The translations under genes and the position numbers were made by a program. From NCBI GenBank assembly GCA_029844215.1, contig CM056737.1:24797851-24861850 (forward strand): DNA of 64,000 nt, in the 5' to 3' direction. Below are positions 32,853-45,456 of this stretch, one piece after another. Source of the DNA: Przewalskia tangutica. Taxonomy: Eukaryota > Streptophyta > Magnoliopsida > Solanales > Solanaceae. Numbering within the stretch: position 1 is the first letter of the stretch; each line of letters starts with the position of its first letter. The notes beneath the pieces were generated by a model. That model did not search any database and was not told the DNA's origin. It was given only the letters and a program-made list of their open reading frames with translations.

Positions 32853-35317
32853 TGTCACGACTTCGCCCGGGCTCGTGGATCGTGCCTTACCCGCACCCAA
32901 GTAATCATACATCGTAGTAATCGGAATATAAAAACAAGACATGAAACAGCTTGTAAAATGAGACACAGTTTATCTCAAGAAAAGCTTGCCTTTAAGATAT
33001 ATATATAACCCAAGTTCTGCGATTACATCCCAACCGTATAATAGGACTCTGCACTCTAAGGAAGTAAACAACTATGGCGGACAGTGGCCCACCATACCCC
33101 GAATGTACAAAAACTATCTACAATACAGGGAGATCATACCCAAAAGTAGAGCCTCCGGAGAAGATGGAGCTCCTGACACCAAAGCAAAGATCCTAAGGAT
33201 GTGGATCTAGCACCTGCTTGCCCTTACCTGCGGCATGAACGCGGCCCCCCGAAGGAGGTCAGTACAACAGGTACCAAGTATGTGAAACTGTAAAGTACTT
33301 AAATGAAATCAAAGTATTTAAAGCCATTGCAAATACAATCAGTTCAATTTGCACATAGTGCCACAACATAAGCAAGAGCAACATAGATATACTGTAACTG
33401 GTCTTTCCTAGGCCGCGAATGATCGAAGCAAGGCCAATCGCCCATAGTATCATTCTGCGCGCCTAGTCCTGGACTTCCCGCAGTCCGCATAGGTCACACA
33501 CAGACCCGCATGAGGTATTCCTCGCATCGGGGGTAGCTAACCCCGGTACCCTCCTGGACTCCCACAGTCCGCATAGTCTCAATAGACCGCATAGTCACAC
33601 AGACCGCATAGGGCATCCCCCGCATCGGGCTAAAACACCCGGAATGATCAATCACGAGCTCCCAGACTCGCATAGTCTCACAGATCGCATAGCCGTATAG
33701 ACCCGCATCAAGGGTGGCAAGCCCTCGGTATAACCAGTCAAGGGGGTAGGTGATATAATAACAGTACAACTGACTTACCGTCTAGCAACGTAAGCACAAC
33801 AAGAATGACCCCCTTTCACAACATTACAAGACACTAACACACATAGCATCATAGTATGTCTATTTATCAAACAATCTTAATATACCTTACAGAAATCAAT
33901 ACAAGGTTTTTACAAGCAATTAAGTAAGGGATTCTTTTTATCTTTCTTAAGTGGTTATACCTAACTTCCCATAAAGCTAGTATAACTCTTAAGCTTTTGT
34001 TTAAAAACCAATTGTTTCTCTTCTGTTAAAAAAATGATTCATTATTCTTTTGAAATGCTTCAAGATCTTTTATTATTCAGGCTTAAGTCAAGAGACATTG
34101 CCGTAGTTATTATTCAGGCTTAAGTCAAAAGACATTGCCGTAGTTATTATTCGATTAACACTGCACGCTCATCGTACTATATATTTAAAATATCATGCTC
34201 AAGAGTGTAGGAAGAATCACATACCTTCTCGGCGAAATCCACCTGTCAAGTCGAATATGTCGCGCGCAGAGAATCAGCCTATAATAGTCAATATACGTCT
34301 ATCAACGTCTAGACTATTCTATGCGATTCTGCGAGGGTTCTATATTCTACGGAAAATCGGGCAGCACTTCCTACCCGTGAGCTACTCAAGTTCATCGTGA
34401 AAGCGTCTTTGTAAATCTGATTCTATATTCTTCTTTTAAACCCTTCTACTGTGATAACAGTTCAATTCTATTCTTAATATTCTTCTAAGTACTTATACTT
34501 ATTCCTATTCTTCTACAGTATGTATTCTCTAGTTACAAAAGAAGGATAAGATTATTTACCTCGTAAGCCCAATAATATCCTAGATAAAGTCGCTCATGAG
34601 CAAGGTTTAGCTCCTAATTTGTACGCTCCGACAGCTCCAAGAACCCTTAGAAGTTCCCAAAAACTTCTACTAAGATACTATAAGGGAATTGGGCTAGGGT
34701 ATTTGGAAGACAACTTTTCTACCAAGGGAGGGGGTAGTGTTTCGGCTAGGGCTTCTTTTAGAGGGGGGGTATTCGGCCAAGGGCCTTCACAAGGGGGGGG
34801 GGGGGGAGTGGGGGCTTGGACGAAATACAACAAGAGAGGAGGAAGGATTTTCAAGACTTGGAAATTGATTTGTGGATGAAGAACTCTTCATCTTAAGGGG
34901 GGTATTTATAGGTCAAGAAGTGGCCAACCAATGGCCAAGATGATGCCAAGTGCAAGGCAAGTGTAAGGTCAAGATTTGGGCAAGTGTACCTTAACCAACT
35001 TGCACACAAAATATCCTACCAACTCCATGACAAAATAGGCCATCCAATTCGTCCCATTTCCGCCTCAAGTCCGCCAACTAGAGGGTGACAAGTGTCGCCT
35101 TCTCGTATGTCCAAAATGTTTCGTCTCTAAGAAAAATCCGCAAAAAATATAAATGACATAGCCGGAATTTACCCTACGCGAGTTTAGTAAAACGTTTCGT
35201 CGAAAAACGATTCTTTAAGTGAGTTGTGCACAAACTTTTTCGTCCAAGGTCTTTTACTTAGGTTAACTTTTGTACGTACACCCTCACATACATACTCTGG
35301 AAATACGGGGTATAACA
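32853..35317 (-). mobile_element. Element A right (5') LTR
   Basis: 2,465 bp, TGTCACGAC to GGGGTATAACA. Compared with the left LTR it has many local changes at CAG, CTG and CCGG sites, especially at 32860-33120 and 34320-34420. It includes an ATGCGG-type array (33475-33725), a long G run (34791-34806) and a U3 palindrome at 35081-35102. Confidence 0.92.
34903..34910 (-). promoter_or_regulatory. TATA box of element A 5' LTR
   Basis: TATTTATA on the plus strand, that is TATAAATA on the minus strand, in the context GACCTATAAATACC. The same octamer in the same context is found in I, K, both LTRs of C, and A's left LTR. D has a close match. Confidence 0.7.
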
Positions 35318-35322
35318 CTGGA
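35318..35322. repeat. TSD of element A, right copy (CTGGA)
   Basis: Exact copy of 22750-22754, followed by the continuation of F. Confidence 0.95.
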
Positions 35323-35890
35323 AATTGTGAGCCTAAGAATGTGATAACCACCGAGACCTTAGGTATATAAGGCCTTCTTGGGTAGTAAAAAGTTAAGTCA
35401 GACCAAGGGTAAGAGTTAAATACGACGCCGAGTCGGGTTGAGGACCTATTAAGGGTCGCCCCATATCTTGAAATGGAATGGGATCAGTTGGTAGTAGTCC
35501 CGCTACGTGACAGGGTCACGAGGGTGCAAGGCCCAAGTTTAGTTAATCATTTACGGGTTAGTGGACGCGTTCCACCGAATTGAGAGAGCCGGAAATGGCC
35601 TTAAGTTGTTTAGAATAGTAACTCCAAAGATTGGAGGCCCGAATCAGTATGAAGGCTATGTACGTACGCTAGAATAAGTTTGGAAGTACGGGAAGAGTAC
35701 GACCAGTAAGAAAGAGAGCAACCAAGTGTAAAGAAATGGAGCCTGAATCCATGAGGACCTTTCGAGGTGACTACACCCGTGAGGGTTGGGTGGTAGCTGA
35801 GTGGGTAGATAATAGTTGTCGGTAACGATATAGTCGTTGGACTCTAGCAGACCTAGCAGAGCTGTTATGACAAACATTGAGGTCATTATG
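35323..35890 (+). mobile_element. Element F right internal region, part 2
   Basis: Continues from 22754 across A. It is LARD-like sequence, with CTACGTGACAGGGTCACGAG near 35500, the same as in H and B. It ends at 35890 where D is inserted. Confidence 0.8.
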
Positions 35891-36336
35891 TGTCACGACC
35901 CGACCTCGGGCCCGCGACTGGTGTCTTACCCCGGGCACCCTAGTGATACTACATCAGAGAAAATCAGCGGAAATAAAAACTTAAACAGGAAACAAGATAC
36001 AACATAAGAAAATAGGCTAACCAAAACAGTCACCTTCATGTATATACATACAACCGAACGCATAATCCTTTACAAACCCCGCCACAACAAGATTACTGCA
36101 CTTCTAAGATTTTTACAACAACTATGACGGACAGGCCCCGCCATACCGAACGCATAAAACTTACAAACTCGGGGAAACATACCAAAAGATAAGCCTCCGG
36201 AGAAACGGAGCTTCCCAATACGCTGAACTGTGATCCTAAGAACGAGGATCAACAACCGATGTACCTCTACCTGCGGCATGAACGCAGCCCCCCCGAAGGA
36301 GGTCAGTACAACAGGTACCAAGTATGTGAAATTGAA
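35891..36336 (-). mobile_element. Element D left (3') LTR, segment 1
   Basis: TGTCACGACCCG start of a minus-strand LTR. It reads on smoothly at 49036 after element B. The joined flanks (CAAGTATGTGAAATTGAA, then ACCAAAATATCAG) match the same place in K (reverse of about 45160-45205), which supports this assembly of the LTR. Confidence 0.8.
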
Positions 36337-36467
36337 TGTTACACCCCGTATTTACAGGACATGCTTTAAGAACGTGCGTAAGAACTCGCAAGTGTTAAGA
36401 TTTGAGACTTGTAAAAATTTATCTGACCAGAAATTGTCTGAAACGTAATATTGGACGAATGGGAGGC

Positions 36468-36477
36468 GACACGTGTC
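36468..36477. promoter_or_regulatory. Palindromic G-box GACACGTGTC in B U3
   Basis: About 131 bp into the LTR. In B's 3' LTR this segment has been removed by the K-associated deletion. Confidence 0.6.
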
Positions 36478-38618
36478 AACCCCTTATGGTGCCTTGGACG
36501 AATTGTAGCATGGGCACAAGGGACATTTGACCCTTGTTAGGAAGACAAGTCTTGCTAATAGAGAGCTTGACAAAATTGACTAAGTCAAAGGGTCCAAAGT
36601 CTTGATATTTATTAGGAGATCATCCAAACCACCCAATTGTTTGCATCTTGACCCTCCATGTCCCTTTATTATACTACTAGTAGCAAGAGTGATGCCAACA
36701 CTTAGAAAATTTTCAAGAGAAATTGGAAGACACACCACATTGCTCTCGGGTTCATGTCATTTGAAAAGGAAAAAAAAAATTTGTTTCTTGTCCATTAAGC
36801 TCCACACTTTAAACCAAGGTTCTTGAGGGTAGTTTAAGCTTATCTCAATAGAAAAATCTTGGAAAAAGATAGTTTACGGGTTAGTCGCAAAACGAAAACC
36901 TAGTTGTCTTTCTAGGTTTTGGATTGGAATTTGAAGGAAAGTTGTTGGTATGGTTCTAAGGGTCTCAAGTAGCGGATTGTAGCGTCTTGAAGAGGCTCTA
37001 AGTTGCTAAGGAGCGACTTCGGATTCGGAATTTGGATTAAGATTCGTTGAGGTATAATCTTGTCTCTTAGAAGTGTTACAAGATTATTTATATTGTTGTT
37101 ATCTTTACATGTTGCTAGCATGAAGTATATGTGTTGAAGTTTATAAGGATTATGGATTGATTGTAGCCTTGGAAATCCGAAATGTAATGTAAGCCATGTT
37201 AAGTTGGATTACAATTTAGTCGTTATTAGAATCGTCGCATGTTGTTGACTTAAAGATTATAGTAGTTATAGTCGTTTGCGACTTGATATCATGTTGGGCT
37301 AATAACTTGGATTGAAATGGAAATTGGATAAGAATTGATGTTGTAAGTATTTCAAGTTAGCCGAATTGGACATATAGTTTGTATTAGTTTGATATCTATT
37401 GTGGGGCGGAATTTTACACGGCTAGTAGGCGTGTAATCCCCTATTGATAATTGCGTTTGATTGGGCCTTAAATGTGGCGTGTTTGGTTATTGTATTCGGC
37501 CTTGAAAAAGGTGGCAAAGTAAGTAAAAACAAAGGAGATGCTGTCCGATTTTCCGTAGAATTTAGCGACTTAGCACCTAGAATATTCTACGTTTGAAGTA
37601 AGAGGTTAATGGACGTATTGTGACCATTATAGGTTGAAGTACTAAGTATAGCGTATCCTACTTGAAGGATGGATTAGCTATCAAGATTGAAGTACTTTGG
37701 AGCATTTTGCTACTTGTCGATAATCGTCGCGAGGTATGTGAACCTCTTCCTTCCTTTGGCATGATTCTATGTATGGAATATACCTGTGGTATCATTTCAT
37801 GTTTCCTTCTACTCTTAGAAGTTAAGAGGTTGTTGTGTGATTTGCTCTATGTAGAACTTTTCCTATCTTTTGAGCATGACTAGTTGCATGTATGTAGTCA
37901 GGTGAGTTAGGAGATTAACTCATTTCTTTGAAAGAATAAAGGATGTCTTAAGTTTTATTAAAGTTAAGGGACTTGAAGAGTTTTAAAGTATGTGATACTT
38001 GTTTCGTTTTAAACGTATAAGTCCCTTGGATAGGAAATTATATTTTTGGCTAAGGCATAAATTGAATATAACGACTTTATGGGGAGTTGGTTATATTTGC
38101 TTTATGGAAAGATAAATGACTTGATTTTAGTAAAAAGGCAACTTGATTTTAAGGCATCAATTGCCTAAGGTTTTATAATAAAAGGAGTCACTTGAGTTCT
38201 AAAGGTTAAGAGACTAATTGTATTTTTGAAAGTTAAGAGAATTGATTTGAAAGTATACAATACTTGGTTTTTAAAAGTAGAAGTCTCTTGGTTATAAAAG
38301 AAAAGAGTTTTGTCTAAAACCATAAAGGGTTATAACGGCTTTATGGGAAGTTGGTTATAACGGCTTTATGGAAAGTTAAGAGAATGGTTTTCTCTAATAA
38401 AGTAATCAAAGAATTAACTTGTATTAAGGAAGGGCAATGTGATTTAAAGGTATCACTTGCTTAAAGCTTTTAAGTAAGGTTCACTTGATTTTAGAAGCCG
38501 AGAAATGTATTTCTAAAAGTATCGTGACTTATGTGAAATGTACACAAGCCTGGATACTACGGGTGTTAGTATCTTGGGGTTTTACACAAAAAGGAGTCTC
38601 TTAAAAAGAATGTACGTA

Positions 38619-39050
38619 CGTAGTACTTTGGCCTGTTTAATTGAGAATAATTCTATGTGATGCCTTGATTAGTACTTTGGCTTGATAAATTGAGAATTTG
38701 TCTAAGTGTGCCTTGATTAGTACTTTGGCTTGTTAAATGAGAATTATTCTATTTGTGCCTTGATAAGTACTTTGGCTTGATTAATTGAGAATTTGTCTAA
38801 GTATGCCTTGATAAGTACTTTGGCTTGTTAAATGAGAATTATTCTATTTGTGCCTTGATAAGTACTTTGGCTTGATTAATTGAGAATTTGTCTAAGTATG
38901 CCTTGATAAGTACTTTGGCTTGTTAAATGAGAATTATTCTATTTGTGCCTTGATAAGTACTTTGGCTTGATTAATTGAGAATTAGTCTAAGTGTGCCTTG
39001 ATAAGTACTTTGGCTTGTTAATTGAGGATTAGCCTATGTGTACTGGTGAT
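38619..39050 (+). repeat. About 48-bp minisatellite with alternating variants, B 5' LTR
   Basis: Nine head-to-tail units starting with AGTACTTTGGCTTG. Two types alternate: one with GATTAATTGAGAATTTGTC and one with GTTAAATGAGAATTATTC. The effective period is therefore a dimer of about 95 bp. The same array with the same order is in the 3' LTR. Confidence 0.92.
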
Positions 39051-39246
39051 AGCCTTTGAGTGCAAGTATTATGTTTTATTACGTTGCCGTGACTCTCGGT
39101 TGGAGGGCCGGCTGTTTTGTTGTAAGTACTTGGACGTACCGACAGTGATGTGGGATTCCACGGGTATGCTTCCTCTATTAGTAGTACTTGGGTTAAATTC
39201 CCAGATTTTTATAGAAGACATGGTAGTGCTTCTGTTTGTTTGACGG

Positions 39247-39545
39247 CCGGTCGAGATAGGGTCTTATAAGTGAGGGGTAAACCTCCAAGATGCTATACCA
39301 CCTTCTCCAGGGTAAGAGTATAAGTGAGGGGTAAACCCACAAGACATTATACCCCCTGCTTGTTTTGTTTGATGGTCGGTCGAGATAGGGTAAGAGTATA
39401 AGTGATGGGTAAATCCCCAAGATGCTATACCACCTCTCGAGTAAGAGTATAAGTGAGGTAGACCCCAAGATGCTATACCACTGCTTTTACCACCTTCTCG
39501 TGGTAAGAGTATAAGTGAGGTAGACCCCCAAGACGCTATACCACC
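39247..39545 (+). repeat. About 54-bp minisatellite, B 5' LTR
   Basis: Repeats of GAGTATAAGTGAGGGGTAAA followed by CCCCAAGATGCTATACCACC, interrupted once by a GGTCGGTCGAGATAGGG spacer. The counterpart is at 47826-48122. Confidence 0.85.
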
Positions 39546-40483
39546 GGTGGGACTTGGTGTTCATGTATGCCTATTGGTGTATTATTATACCCTGGACTGT
39601 CGGTAGTGATGTGGGATTTCACGGGCAGGAGATATATATATATGTGTTGTGAATGTGTACGCCGACCGTGAGGTGGGATTCCACGGGCGCGTCACATGAT
39701 TATATTTTACACTTATAGCTGTCGGCAGTGATGGGGAATTCCACGGACACGCTTGATATTTGTGTGACTTGATCGCGTCCCAGATTGGGCCGGGTAGAAA
39801 ATGTGCCCTCCTTAAAGGGTCGGATTATACTTATGAAAGATAAGTAAGTTATATAGAAATGAACTTAATGATTTTTCCTAATCATGTGCGTAAGAATGTG
39901 GCTATAACCTTTATTGAAAATGGGAAAAGATATTGATGTGAAATTAAGTTCATAAGTGGTAATGACACGGCAGATCCGTATGTACTTTTATACTTGTCCT
40001 GTCATTCTTTGTACGATTATGGTTTGTTTCTCAGACGTTATTTCTGCTCCATATTAACTTTTTGTTATCGACCCTTCTGGGCTGCGTCATGCCCGCAGTT
40101 TTAGGTACCTGTGTTGGTGATCCTTGCTCATAGGATCTCGGTTCAGTTTTGAGAAAAGCTCCATTTGCTCCGGAGGCTTATCTCTTGGTACGGTTTCCCT
40201 GAGGTAGTAGATTCATGTATATTCAGGGGTATGGCGGGGCCCTGTCCCGCCACAGTTGTTCAGTTGTTATTCCTAGAGGTCTGTATTCACATATGTGGTT
40301 GGGCTGTAAGAACTGAGTTGTACTTTTGATTATGTTTATATTATGGAAGGCGGCCTGATCGGCTAGCCTGTGACGTTTTTATTTACACATGTGTTTATGT
40401 TGTGTATGTTCCGCTGCTATTCTCGATGTGTACAGAGCAGGGTGCGGGTAGGGCACGATCGCCGCGCCGGGTCGGTCGTGACA

Positions 40484-40499
40484 AAAGTGGTTTCAGAGC
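40484..40499 (+). promoter_or_regulatory. Element B primer-binding site
   Basis: AAAGTGGTTTCAGAGC. CAGAGC is kept, but one A-to-T change (GGTTTC) departs from the tRNA complement. Confidence 0.85.
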
Positions 40500-41855
40500 G
40501 CTTAGTCCTCGGAAAGTGTCTACGCACCGTGTCTAGTAAGTCTTGATTATCGGTGTGTTGCACCACATCTATAATCGGAGGAGGCTGCATGACATTTAGG
40601 ATTGGTTTCCATTCTTCTCACTCGAGATCGTGCGATAGAGCCTGTGTTGTTAGGGTCGCCTCTCCTAACGAGTTATGTTGATTGCTACGAAAGCCAACAG
40701 TGACCCGGGAAGGACTATGTGGATTGCGTATCCGTGTTGGTAGTAATGATATAGTATAGTTGGTATTGTGACATACATCTATACGGAGTTATATACGAGG
40801 GTCATTTATGGGTTGCCTAGAATGGTTTTAGATTTACCAAGAGTGGTAAAGACTAACTAGATCTGGGAAGGTATGGAATAGTTAATGAATTCTCGCCAAG
40901 ATCTTATGTGTTGTTTTGAGATAATTGGGAAGGATGAGGTATGCGATAGGGTAGTGAACCCTTAAGAAGCCATGTTAAGGAACTTAAAGGAATGTCATGT
41001 AAATAGATTAAGTCGCGTAGTAGGCTTAAGAGAATTGTACTGATGAGGTCCGTATAGAGTAAGTAATGCGGTGGATCAAGACGACACGATTATGGTATTA
41101 TGAGAAGTTTTGTACGTTCACGGGAGACTGATAAGATTGGCTTGGAGCATGGAAATTGCGAGCCTAAGAATGTTGAAGACCGCTGAGACCTTAGATGTGC
41201 AAGGTCTTCTCGGGTAGAAAGATTTATTATAGACCAAGAATAAGAGTTAAGTGCGACGGCGGGTCGGGTGATGACTGTTACGGTCTCCCACGGCTGGAAT
41301 GATGGGATCGGTTGGTAGTAATTCCGCTACGTGACAGGGCCACGAGGGTGCAAGGCCCAAGTCTAGCTAATTATTTTATGGGTTCGTGGACGCGTTCCAC
41401 CGGAACCAGGTCGTGGGAGTCGGAAATGGCCTTATGTTGTTTAAAGAGAGTGACTCCAAAAGATTGGAAGCCAACATCGGTATGGAAGTTATGTATACTA
41501 GTATGAGTTGGAAGTACGGAAAGAGTGCGACCAGTAAGAAAGATAACAACCAAGTGTAAAGGAATAGAGCCTGAATCCATAAGAACCTTTCGAGGTAACT
41601 ACACGTGAGTGTGTGTGTGGTAGAATGAGCGAATATGAGGTTTTCCGGTGATGATACGATCGTCAGGACTCTAGTAGACCTAGTAGAGGATTATGCACTT
41701 TGAGGTCATTATAAGTATGGGCTAGTTGGCTTTGTGAGTGCCAAGGTTGACATCTTAGTATAAATATTGTTATGTGGTCATGGGTGGCATATGTCGTAAG
41801 AAGGGTGTAGTATAAGGAGACTATGTCGCGCTTTAATTAGATTGGACTCCGAAAG

Positions 41856-41891
41856 AACATTCGAGGATGAATGTTTCTAAGAGGGGAAGAA
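41856..41891 (+). promoter_or_regulatory. Element B hairpin and polypurine tract
   Basis: Inverted repeat AACATTC/GAATGTT, then AAGAGGGGAAGAA abutting the LTR. Confidence 0.85.
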
Positions 41892-42030
41892 TGTTACACC
41901 CCGTATTTACAGGACATGCTTTAAGAATGTGCGTAAGAACTCGCAAGTGTTAAGATTTGAGACTTGTAAAAAATTTATCGGAATTGTGAAATTGTCGGAA
42001 AACCTAATATTGTGACGAATGGGAGGGCGA
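41892..42030 (+). mobile_element. Element B 3' LTR, segment 1
   Basis: First 139 bp of the LTR, cut by the start of K. The next roughly 400 bp of the LTR (offsets about 140-537 of the 5' copy) are absent. Confidence 0.85.
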
Positions 42031-45000
42031 TGTTATACCCCGTATTTCCAGAGTATGTACGTGAGGACGTACGTAGAAATATTTGAACTTTAAGTAGACT
42101 TGGCCGAAAATATTTTGTGCACAACACCCGATTAGAATCGTTTTTCGACGAAACGTTTTACAAGACTTGCGAAGGGAAAATTCCGGCTATGTCATTTATT
42201 ATTTTTGCGGATTTTTCCGAGAGACGAAATGTTTTGGACCAACGAGAGGGCAACACTTGGCACCCTCTCATTGGTGGATGGTGGGGCGGCATTGGACGAA
42301 AAGGGAGAGTGGGAGTAGGTAGGATATTTTGTGATATTTGTGAGGTAGATGGATAAGGTACACATGGAGGAATCTTGACCCTACACTTGCCTTGCACTTG
42401 GCATGATCTTGACCATTGGTTGGCCATTGCTTGACCTATAAATACCTCGCCCTTTTGAAGACTTCTTCATCCAAATAATTTCCTAAGTCTAAAAATCCTC
42501 CCCCCTCTCTTGTAGTGTCTCGTCCTAGCCTCCCCCTCCCCCCCTTGGTGAGGCCCCTTGGCCGAGAGCCCCTCCCTCTTGGCCGAGAGTACCCCCCCTC
42601 CTAGTGGGGTTGGCCGAGGGGTATACACCCCCCCCCTTGTGGTGTTGTCTCGTATAAATACCCCCCCTCTTGGTAGAAATACTCTCCAAGTGTTGTTACC
42701 CTACCCAAATTACCTTAGCCTTATACCTTGTAGTATCCCAAAAGTTACCTCTACGAAAAGCCCAGAAATACTATTATACTTCCCTTCAGTCACAAAAACG
42801 AAACCCTAAGGAAAATCTCCATAATTGGTTGGAGTACTTAGTAGAAGTGTGTGGAACTTCTAAGGGTTTCTTGGAGCGGGAGCGCACAGAGTTGGAGCGA
42901 AACCTTGCTCAGGATCGACTTTTATCTCGGATAATTTTGGGCTTATCGAGGTAAATAATCTTGTCCCCCTATTGTAATTGGAAATTGCATGTTGTAGGAA
43001 TATATAGTTGAAGTATACTATATATAGAACTGAACATAGTTTTGCGGCAATGTCTTTTGACTTAAGCCTGAATATAAAGAAGAGAATTGGACTGTAATTA
43101 CACTATACAGAAGAATGTTAAAAGGAATGGAACTGTACTTACATAGGACTGTATTACAGTAGACTTATGAAGTTTGACGGATAGGGAAGTGCTGCCCAAT
43201 TTTCCGTAAATAGAGAACCTACTGCTTAAGAATAATCTACCGAGTAGTCTAGACTTTGATAGACTTGTATAACCTTTATAGGTTGAATGTTCTGTGAGTA
43301 GCATGTGCTACTTGAAAGGTGGACAAGGCTAGCCGGGTTATAGCCGTGGAGCGTTTTGCTAATAGTCGATAATCGTCGCGAGGTATGTGATTCTTCCTAT
43401 CCTCTTGAGCATGATATTTTAAAAGAATATATATATAGTACGGTAGACGTACGCGTGTTAATTGAACGTAGTTGTACGACAATGTCTTTTGACTTAAGCC
43501 CGAATAATAAAAATCTTGAAGTATTTCAAGAGAATTAAGAACTGTTTTTGAAAGAAGAGTAATACTTGGTTTTAAAAACTTAAGAGTTATACTAGCTTTA
43601 TGGGAAGTTAGGTATAACGGCTTAAGAGAGATAAAATGAATGATTTATTGATTTTAGAAGTTAAGAGACTTGATCTTAAAAGATAAGAGACTTGACTTAA
43701 TTAAATTAATATGAACTTTGTGTGAAACCTCATTCGTGAGTAATGAGTACTTGGTTTTTAAAAGGATAAATGTTTTACTGATTTCGGAAATCAGAATAAG
43801 TATCGAACAAACCACTGCAGCGTTAATAAAGGGAAATGTACTGACTAATTAATGTATTATTAAAACCAGTAGAAACCTCCATCTGCATAGAAGCTAAGAT
43901 GAGACAAAATGATATTACATTTCCTAGATCATGGCTGTTGTAATAAGATTGTTATAAACAAGAATAACCTGCTCACATATAAGGCATATGTTTCTCAAAT
44001 CGTTTTAAAGGAGAATTATATCATTAAGTGATTAAAACTATGAAACTACGAAACCTTTTTGAAAATGAGAAACTTGAACATTTGAAATTAGGCAAACTTG
44101 AACGTTTGGAAAATAATGTTGTTACTTGATTTTACAAAGGGAAGTGTTTTGGTTTACTTAAAAAGATAGTCACTCTGTTTTATACTACGGGTATTGTGTG
44201 ACTTCTGTGAAAGAAACGGATCTTTTAAAGAGTTAATGTATGAAGTACTTTGGGGATAGATACCCGAACTTGTTAGCATAAAGTACCTTGTGTGAATAAC
44301 TTGATTGTGTTGGTTTAGGATAGCCTTGTAATACTTTCTTGTTGATATGATAAGTAAACATGTTAGGATGATACGTGTGTTAGTATCTTGTGATTGTTGT
44401 GTAAGGGGGTCATTCTTGTTGTGCTTACGTTGTTAAACGTTAAGCCCGTTGTACTGTTATTGTATCACCTACCCCCTTGACTTATTATACCGAGGGCTTG
44501 CCACCCTTGATGCGGGTCTATACGGCCTATGCGGTCTGTGAGACTATGCGGAGCAGCGGTATGCTCCAAGATTGATCATTCCGGGTGTTTAGCCCGATGC
44601 GGGGGATGCCCTATGCGGTCCGTGGGACTATGCGGTCTATTGAGACTATGCGGGTTGCGGGAGTCCAGGTGGATACCGGGGGTTAAGCTGTCTCCGATGC
44701 GGGGTATACCTCAGGTGGTCTGGGACCATGATTCGAGGAATACCTCATGCGGGTCTGTGTGTGACCTATGCGGAGCTGCGGTAAGTTCCAGGAATAGACG
44801 CACACATTGATACCGCGCGAGTGGCGGCTTCGATCATGTAGTGCGGTCCAGAAAGACCTCGTGATACGCTTTTATAGCATTGTTGATGCGTAGGTTTTAG
44901 TAGTCGGCTATGCCTTCGCACTTACCGACGGTTTTATTATGACACAGTGGGACACGGTGTTTATGTGTATTCCTTGGTGCTTTTATATCATGGATCGCGG

Positions 45001-45456
45001 CAATGGCGGAAGGTATTCCACGCATGATTGATGTTGTGGCGTGAGACCCATTGTTATACTTGAGTAATGACTTGAGGCGTGAGTCAACGACTGACATGAT
45101 CGCTTTATTGTGAATCGTAGTTTGGTTATCATACATGTCTCCCGATTTTTATAGACTACTATGATTTCATTTCTGATATTTTTCGCCACATACTTGGTAC
45201 TGTTATACCGACCTCGCCGGGTGCGTCATGCCGCGAGTAGGTACACGGTGTTGATCCTCGCTCATAGGTCACAGTCAAGATTCGGGAAGCTCCGTTTCTC
45301 CGGAGGCTTATCAGTGGTATAGTCCCCTGTCGTTGTAGGTACTTACATTCAGGGGTATGGCGGGGCCCTGTACCGCCATTGTTGTCGTATCATTCTTAGA
45401 GGTCTGTAGTACTGTTGTGGGCAGAGTTGTAGAAAGGGATGTAACTGTTCAAATTG
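42031..45456 (+). mobile_element. LTR K (family 2), truncated at its 3' end
   Basis: Starts TGTTATACCCCG and has TATAAATA at 42437-42444 and a U3 palindrome at 42246-42267. An ATGCGG-type array lies at 44470-44830. It stops within the R/U5 part at about 45456 and joins B's LTR at TTACGGGTTAG, without the GTCGTGACA end. A single deletion appears to have removed K's end and part of B's LTR. No gene is seen. Confidence 0.82.
44470..44830 (+). repeat. GC-rich degenerate array (ATGCGG motif) in K
   Basis: Many short spaced copies of CTATGCGGTCTGTGAGACTA-like and GATGCGGG(G/T)ATACCTC-like motifs. The same kind of array lies at 6480-6780, 21290-21480, 23390-23640, 33475-33725, 51930-52240 and 57940-58250. 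Confidence 0.75.

Larger units (their letters stand above)
22755..35317 (-). mobile_element. Element A: full-length Ty3/gypsy chromovirus, inactivated
   Basis: Minus-strand element with both LTRs (22755-27948 and 32853-35317), perfect TSDs, primer-binding site, polypurine tract, and gag-protease-RT-RNase H-integrase-chromodomain in the order of Ty3/gypsy. The chromodomain after integrase and the protein motifs place it with Tekay/Del-like chromoviruses (family knowledge). The gag-pol segments fall in at least three reading frames, so it is dead. It is inserted in F, and solo LTR J lies in its left LTR. Confidence 0.93.
36337..40483 (+). mobile_element. Element B 5' LTR
   Basis: 4,147 bp, the longest uninterrupted LTR here. 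The extra length comes from two minisatellites (38619-39050 and 39247-39545) and dispersed GTGGGATTCCACGGG motifs (39137-39760). It carries a palindromic G-box at 36468-36477. Antisense frames of about 69 residues (36912-37121, and 45495-45704 in the other LTR) are identical apart from single changes because the LTRs are copies. They are not believed to be genes. Confidence 0.88.
40484..41891 (+). mobile_element. Element B internal region, non-autonomous
   Basis: 1,408 bp similar along its length to H's internal region, with an ATG at about 40675 where gag would start. No gag-pol is seen. It ends with the hairpin AACATTC (41856-41862), GAATGTT (41869-41875) and the tract AAGAGGGGAAGAA (41879-41891). 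Confidence 0.78.

Noticed and set aside
38619..39050. Regular array that could suggest CRISPR
   Set aside because: Units are head to tail with no unique spacers, in plant retrotransposon LTRs. It is a minisatellite.
42558..42954. Frames of 83 and 94 residues in K
   Set aside because: They lie in a C-rich LTR stretch downstream of the TATA box with repeated CCCCCCTC tracts. The matching segments of C's LTRs do not keep the frame.
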